Below, in pieces: positions 55,974 to 59,742 of a stretch of 59,742 nucleotides of DNA (its first letter is position 1; every line of letters starts with the position of its first letter). The stretch is from the NCBI RefSeq assembly GCF_039634365.2, contig NZ_CP155080.2, forward strand, positions 1 through 59,742. Direction: 5' to 3'. The translations under genes and the position numbers were made by a program. The stretch is from Mucilaginibacter sp. PAMB04168 (lineage in GTDB: Bacteria; Bacteroidota; Bacteroidia; Sphingobacteriales; Sphingobacteriaceae). The notes beneath the pieces were generated by a model. That model saw only the letters and a list, made by a program, of their open reading frames with translations, had not been told where the DNA came from and ran no database searches.

Positions 55974-57989
55974 CTACTGATTTTTAAATTCTTCTGTAAA
56001 TTCATTACCATAGACATCTATATACTTGACGCATATTCTTTCACCACAATTCTTTGGATAGATGACCAGTTCCTTTTGGTGTTTTAACTCCTCCTTAATC
56101 AAGTCATCTGCAAAATCTTCATCTTCTTCTTGCTTCTTTTTCTTTTTCAAATTAAGCAGATCTGCTGCAAAATGATTTTCTGTCATTGAAAACTCTTTGC
56201 CATTAAAATTGGCATCAATAACGACCATAGATAAGCTTTCAAAGTTTTCCATATCTCGGCCTGTTCCGTCCTCTGGCAGCGTAGATAAGAATTTTGAAAT
56301 GACTAGTTTTTTACTATCAAAGTTTGAGACAACTTCGGGGTCACGTTTAAAATGAAAACCAACCGCATCATCCAGCGTATTAAGTTTTCCTTTACTTTGT
56401 GGTTGCCTAAATTTCTTAAATTCCTGCTTATGCAACTCTTGAATAATTTGATAAGGAACCTTTAAAAAATAATACCTTACTTCATCTATTTCATAATAAT
56501 CAGAAATGAAATCAATTGCATTTGCGGGCGCAATAATATAAAATCTCTTTCCAACTTGTCTTCCAATTGCTTCGTGTAGTTGTTCTAAAAATATAACATC
56601 AACACTTGCATCTGTTTGGTATTTCCAAAACTCCCATACCAAAACATAAGAACCATTTTTATCGCCAACGATATCATAACCTTTTATTCGCTTTGGTGCT
56701 TTTAAAACTTCAAATAAAGGAAGAACAAAGTCCACATATTTATCTTTACCCAATTCGAAAAGCTTTGCTAAATCATAATGACCAACGTTAACAGTTACAA
56801 ATGTCTTGGCTTTTTTATCGTATCTCTTTCCGGTTTCTAAATCCTTTGTATCCTGAATGGTAAGCATTCGCTTTTGCATAGTGTAGAAGGAAAGTTTACC
56901 AATGTCGCAAGTAATCCAACGTCTACCAAGCTTTTCTGAAACGGCAGCTGTAGTACCGCTTCCTCCAAAAAAATCAAGAACTAAGTCATCCGGATTGGTT
57001 GATGCTTTAATAACTCTTTCGAGCAGTTGTTCGGGTTTCTGGGTTGGGTAAAATGTTCTTTCAATAGCCGCCTGGTTAACGATATCAATTTGCCAATAAT
57101 CGAACGGGGCGTAACCCTCTCCTAAATATTCCCTTACTACCCACTCGGGATTAGTAATCTCCCATTGAGGGTCAACATCCTTTTGAGATCGAATTGGGCT
57201 TTCCGCTATACCTCTCCCACTCAACCTGTATGGCTGCCCGTTTTCGTCTCTATACTTATACTTTTTAATAGTGTTACCGGAATAATTTTCAAGCACTTTC
57301 TCCCAGTTAAAAATATGTCCGTTAGCTGTTTTTGAGTACATCAACAAATCATCATGTTTTCTGTTCCAGTACCTTTTTGAAAACTGCCTCGTCTTATAAC
57401 ACCAAACAACGTTATTGACAAAGCAGCTTTCGCCAAATACTTCATCCATAATAACTTTAATATAATGACTTTTCTTCCAGTCCAAGTGAACGTAAACTGT
57501 ACCATCAGGGGCTAATAATTCTCTGGCTACTATCAGTCGCCTTCTTATAAACTCTATAAAATCACTGTTTTTAGCTTTATCTGTATAAGCTATTTGTCCA
57601 GTTTTGGCATCAAAATCGCTTGCTGTCCCAAAAGGCGGGTCTATATAAATAAGCTTTACTTTTCCCTTAACTCTGTTTTTTATAATTTCATCAGTGTTTT
57701 GATAGCACGTTTTAAGGAACTGTAAATTATCACCGAACACAATCATGTTTCGCCAACCATCATCAAAAATCTCACGCTCACCATTGAATATTTTTTCTAT
57801 CTGCAATGGTACTGGCAAGACACTATCTTCACCCCTAAGAACGTCTTGCTTACGCATCTTACCTGCATATCTTAACTCGTATTCCTTCTGAATAGTTGGA
57901 AATAATTTTTCCTTGAAATCATCAGGTATTGGCTCGCCTGACGTAATCTTATCTAATAAAAACTGCTTTTCTTCTAAGGTTAATTGCAT
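55974..57989 (-). CDS. mod: Type III restriction-modification methyltransferase, Mod subunit
   Basis: A 671-aa N6-adenine or N4-cytosine methyltransferase: motif IV 'DPPF' at 117-120 ('LIYIDPPFGTASDFDA'), then target-recognition region, then motif I 'LDFFGGSGTTAAVSEKLGRRWITCDIG' at about 339-365. The motif order IV then I is the beta class of type III Mod. The C-terminal 'FADDLIKEELKHQKELVIYPKNCGERICVKYIDVYGNEF' is typical for pairing with Res. Recognition sequence unknown. A CTATCA array and serine recombinase lie upstream. Confidence 0.93.
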   Translation of the reverse strand: MQLTLEEKQFLLDKITSGEPIPDDFKEKLFPTIQKEYELRYAGKMRKQDVLRGEDSVLPVPLQIEKIFNGEREIFDDGWRNMIVFGDNLQFLKTCYQNTDEIIKNRVKGKVKLIYIDPPFGTASDFDAKTGQIAYTDKAKNSDFIEFIRRRLIVARELLAPDGTVYVHLDWKKSHYIKVIMDEVFGESCFVNNVVWCYKTRQFSKRYWNRKHDDLLMYSKTANGHIFNWEKVLENYSGNTIKKYKYRDENGQPYRLSGRGIAESPIRSQKDVDPQWEITNPEWVVREYLGEGYAPFDYWQIDIVNQAAIERTFYPTQKPEQLLERVIKASTNPDDLVLDFFGGSGTTAAVSEKLGRRWITCDIGKLSFYTMQKRMLTIQDTKDLETGKRYDKKAKTFVTVNVGHYDLAKLFELGKDKYVDFVLPLFEVLKAPKRIKGYDIVGDKNGSYVLVWEFWKYQTDASVDVIFLEQLHEAIGRQVGKRFYIIAPANAIDFISDYYEIDEVRYYFLKVPYQIIQELHKQEFKKFRQPQSKGKLNTLDDAVGFHFKRDPEVVSNFDSKKLVISKFLSTLPEDGTGRDMENFESLSMVVIDANFNGKEFSMTENHFAADLLNLKKKKKQEEDEDFADDLIKEELKHQKELVIYPKNCGERICVKYIDVYGNEFTEEFKNQ

Positions 57990-58147
57990 TTATGAGGATT
58001 GTATTCGTTAAATGTATTGAAATAATTGATGATATTTTAATAACTGACTTTGAAAGACACGTCAAATTGCAAATATACTAATTTTGTTAGCCAAAATTTG
58101 CGAACGATGTTTTGTGCAAGCATACTTTGTGTAATGAAGAAGGAATA

Positions 58148-58346
58148 CTATCAAAATACGCTGAGGATCTTCGAGCTAGCTTAAAAAAATGCTATCATTT
58201 AACTGGGGGCGATGCGCCGATCTGCAGGTGCTCCAACTTGACTATGATAGCAATTTCAAAATACAACTGACTTAAAAACAGAAAAGACCGGCCTAACTAA
58301 GGGCGCTGTCTTGATCTGCGGATGCTCCGACCTTGGGATGATAGCA
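58148..58346 (+). repeat. 44-bp-period CTATCA array with a duplicated terminal unit
   Basis: Cores at 58148 and 58192 (44 bp). The CGCTGAGGATCTTCGAG and terminal GATCTGCAGGTGC units close with TGATAGCA at about 58245-58252. A second terminal unit without its 5' core follows (GGGCGCTGTCTTGATCTGCGG region) and ends TGATAGCA at 58339-58346, 1 bp from the stop of the recombinase gene. It is a duplication of the 3' end of the array. Confidence 0.85.
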
Positions 58347-58347
58347 T

Positions 58348-58902
58348 TTAATAATTAATGTATTTGTAAACAGTGCTGTTACTTTTAATATTAAGGGTTT
58401 TCCTGATCTGCGCTATACTCACATTGGAAGCATACAGATTTTTTACTGCTTTCATTTTTAATTCTGCATCAGGTGTTAAGCCTTTTGGCCTACCTCCTAC
58501 CCTGCCCCGGTCTTTAGCTGCTTTTAATCCTGCTACAGTCCTTTCTATTTGAACACTTCTTTCATTTTCTGCAAGGATGGCATTGAGGCTAAACCAAATT
58601 TTGCCCATTGGCGTATCAGTATCAATACCCTCACTAATTGATATGAAGCGAATATCCTTATCCTTAAATTCGGTCATAAGCTTAATTAGTTCCCATGCTG
58701 TACGGCCCAATCTATCAATTTTCCAAACAACAACAGTATCACCGCCCCTTAGCTGTGAATACAAAGTATCCCATTCCTTTCTGAATTTTACCCCGCTCTC
58801 TTTTTCAAAATAAACCTTATCGCACTTAAAGTTATTTAGTGCGTCATCTTGAAGGTTCAAGTTTTGGTCTTTCTTAGAAACCCGTTTGTATCCAAAAACC
58901 AT
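58348..58902 (-). CDS. Serine recombinase (resolvase/invertase family)
   Basis: A 184-aa protein with the catalytic 'GYKRVSKKDQN' (Ser9), 'VWKIDRLGRTAWELIKLM' (Arg pair), 'SLNAILAENERSVQIERTVAGLKAAKDRGRVGGRPKGL' and a C-terminal HTH ('SNVSIAQIRKTLNIKSNSTVYKYI'). Length is typical for small resolvases. It may resolve plasmid multimers, giving stable inheritance, or act on array-like sites. The nearest CTATCA array (58148-58346) directly follows its stop, but no resolvase res site was confirmed upstream (58903-58921). Confidence 0.9.
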   Translation of the reverse strand: MVFGYKRVSKKDQNLNLQDDALNNFKCDKVYFEKESGVKFRKEWDTLYSQLRGGDTVVVWKIDRLGRTAWELIKLMTEFKDKDIRFISISEGIDTDTPMGKIWFSLNAILAENERSVQIERTVAGLKAAKDRGRVGGRPKGLTPDAELKMKAVKNLYASNVSIAQIRKTLNIKSNSTVYKYINY

Positions 58903-58921
58903 ATTATCGTATTAAACTATT

Positions 58922-59092
58922 TTACTGCATCGCTGATTCTTCCCTTTCATTGTCCAGCCAATTTTGTAGCACTACCGCCAAAAGCGTATTGAGTGCAACA
59001 CTAATAACCACTAATAAAACAACATCAGTAATAGTTGGCTTATGGACTGGGTATTTATTGTCGTAGCCGTATAAGGCTAAATAAACGTCCAT
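58922..59092 (-). CDS. Small membrane protein, 56 aa
   Basis: ATG at 59092 to TAA at 58922: 'MDVYLALYGYDNKYPVHKPTITDVV' then helix 'LLVVISVALNTLLAVVLQNW' and acidic tail 'LDNEREESAMQ'. One membrane segment with cytoplasmic acidic end. It starts 4 bp after the stop of the primase-like gene, so it is probably translated from the same mRNA. No family recognised; too short for common gene callers. Confidence 0.6.
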   Translation of the reverse strand: MDVYLALYGYDNKYPVHKPTITDVVLLVVISVALNTLLAVVLQNWLDNEREESAMQ

Positions 59093-59096
59093 TTCA

Positions 59097-59742
59097 TCAT
59101 CTTTTGATTTTATGCTCTGTGGTCTGCTGATTAACTAAATAATCATTTATATCATTCAGCCCCTTTTCTGCATAAAATGCACTCTTGTCACTGGCAGATT
59201 TTATGAGTTCGATTGCTTTTTTGGTAGCATGCTTCCCGCCCACTCCATCACGGCCATTATCAAAATATAAATGTACTGGGGTGCCCTTTTCTATTGACTT
59301 TGTATTTATCTTTTCGCAAAGCACCTTAGTGAGATTTCCAGTGCCGTTTAGCAGTATTGCATTATAGCTTTCATCAGGAAACAAATGTCTGTAACTGGCA
59401 AAGTCCATCGAGCCTTCAAATAATTTAATGCTCTGCGGATTATTGCCGATAGTAAAAGTAGATATGCCTCCACCATTCAAGTTACCTTTATATGCTGTTG
59501 ATCGAACGGCATAGCCTTTACTCGCATTCGGAAAACCAATGGCAAAGAAATTACTATCTCCATTTGACCAGTGAACTTCTTTCGCTACCCCTGCTACATC
59601 TTTAAGTTCTAACCCCCTCTTTTGCAAATAGCTTATTAAAGCCGGGTGCTGAACCCTATCAAGCACTTTCTTTATTTCAATATTATATTCGGTTTCCCCG
59701 TTCTTTTTAAAGAACGCATGATAACCGTCTGCAACGATATCA
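59097..59742 (-). CDS. CHC2/Toprim primase-like protein, 3' part (continues at the left edge)
   Basis: The frame is open from the right edge (codon start 59741) to TGA at 59097-59099, 214 residues. 'QHPALISYLQKRGLELKDV' is the usual link to the Toprim domain. 'SIKLFEGSMDFASYRHLF' carries the first Toprim Glu, and 'VHLYFDNGRDGVGGKHATKKAIELI' the DxD-like acidic motif. A GTG at 59666 is internal and not the real start. The 5' part lies at 1-302. The full protein is 315 aa, the size of Bacteroidota mobile-element primases. It probably primes the transferred strand in the recipient. Confidence 0.85.
   Translation of the reverse strand, partial: DIVADGYHAFFKKNGETEYNIEIKKVLDRVQHPALISYLQKRGLELKDVAGVAKEVHWSNGDSNFFAIGFPNASKGYAVRSTAYKGNLNGGGISTFTIGNNPQSIKLFEGSMDFASYRHLFPDESYNAILLNGTGNLTKVLCEKINTKSIEKGTPVHLYFDNGRDGVGGKHATKKAIELIKSASDKSAFYAEKGLNDINDYLVNQQTTEHKIKR

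Noticed and set aside
18049..58346. CRISPR arrays at the 44-bp repeats
   Set aside because: The shared core is only 6-13 bp, interiors are related between arrays rather than unique, and no cas genes are present.
18049..58346. Integron attC sites at gene ends
   Set aside because: Arrays follow stop codons as attC sites do, and AGTTAAAT resembles a GTTRRRY core, but the paired RYYYAAC core in the right orientation and an integron integrase are missing.
58148..58921. Resolvase res site for the serine recombinase
   Set aside because: Only about 20 bp separate the recombinase start from the next gene, and no three-subsite dyad pattern was found; the array after its stop does not show resolvase half-sites.
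1..59742. Integrative conjugative element in a chromosome
   Set aside because: No tyrosine integrase, attachment repeats or chromosomal flanks; Rep, iterons and partition genes plus the circular join favour a plasmid.
1..59742. tRNA and rRNA genes
   Set aside because: No tRNA cloverleaf-like or rRNA sequence was noticed on either strand.

Overview
The window reads as a complete circular conjugative plasmid of 59,742 bp from a Bacteroidota host, most likely a Sphingobacteriaceae-like bacterium (Mucilaginibacter/Pedobacter type). The host call rests on the low-GC codon use, the Bacteroidota-type Tra proteins (TraE/G/J/K/M/N/O order), a TAnnTTTG promoter and the absence of strong Shine-Dalgarno sites. 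Circularity is inferred from one gene. The 5' part of a CHC2/Toprim primase-like gene runs off the left edge (minus strand, start at 302). Its 3' part enters from the right edge (stop at 59097). Joining base 1 to base 59742 restores one uninterrupted 315-aa frame. No rRNA, tRNA, tyrosine integrase or att sites were seen, while a Rep protein with iterons and a ParA-type partition locus are present.

Layout. (a) 0.3-14 kb, plus strand, is cargo. It holds a higBA toxin-antitoxin pair, an HNH-like protein, and a TetR-controlled operon of about 11 kb. That operon encodes a TolC-like channel, an HlyD adaptor, a glutathione peroxidase, two ABC ATPases, two ABC-2 permeases, an outer-membrane phospholipase A, a lone acetyl-CoA carboxylase AccA and an FAD monooxygenase. 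It ends at a clear terminator and is followed by a degenerate receiver-domain protein. (b) 14-19.6 kb is a run of small, mostly minus-strand genes including a Fic protein and a lipoprotein that carries a conjugation-associated C-terminal tag. (c) 19.9-21.6 kb is the replication region, with nine iterons 3' of rep and one inverted iteron 5' of it. (d) 21.6-31 kb holds small unknown genes, two of them behind duplicated structured leaders, plus a PH-domain membrane protein, a triple zinc-ribbon protein, an ArdC-like antirestriction protein and an M23 peptidase. (e) 31-49 kb, minus strand, is the full transfer apparatus: coupling protein, TraO/N/M/K/J, three paralogous secreted proteins, VirB4-like TraG, TraF, two TraE, a ParA-like ATPase, relaxase and MobC. 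(f) 48.9-50 kb is non-coding, with a hairpin and an IncP-like nick motif that make a candidate oriT. (g) 50-59 kb would be the leading region: LuxR-type membrane regulator, GNAT, XRE regulator, parA and its partner, a type III restriction-modification system, a serine recombinase, a small membrane protein and the primase-like gene.

Three things are not explained by known features. Eight intergenic arrays repeat a CTATCA core at an almost exact 44-bp period, always in the same orientation and always just after the stop codon of a minus-strand gene. Five proteins, four in the transfer operon and one lipoprotein encoded 20 kb away, end in the same short peptide (IM-N/D-DIL-x-x-RK). Two small genes sit behind a duplicated leader of about 200 bp whose hairpins show compensatory changes. 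Working together, rep and the iterons maintain the plasmid, while parA, higBA and the type III system stabilise it. The Tra/Mob genes transfer it, and ArdC plus the primase-like protein would help establishment in a recipient. The efflux and lipid operon is the likely host benefit.
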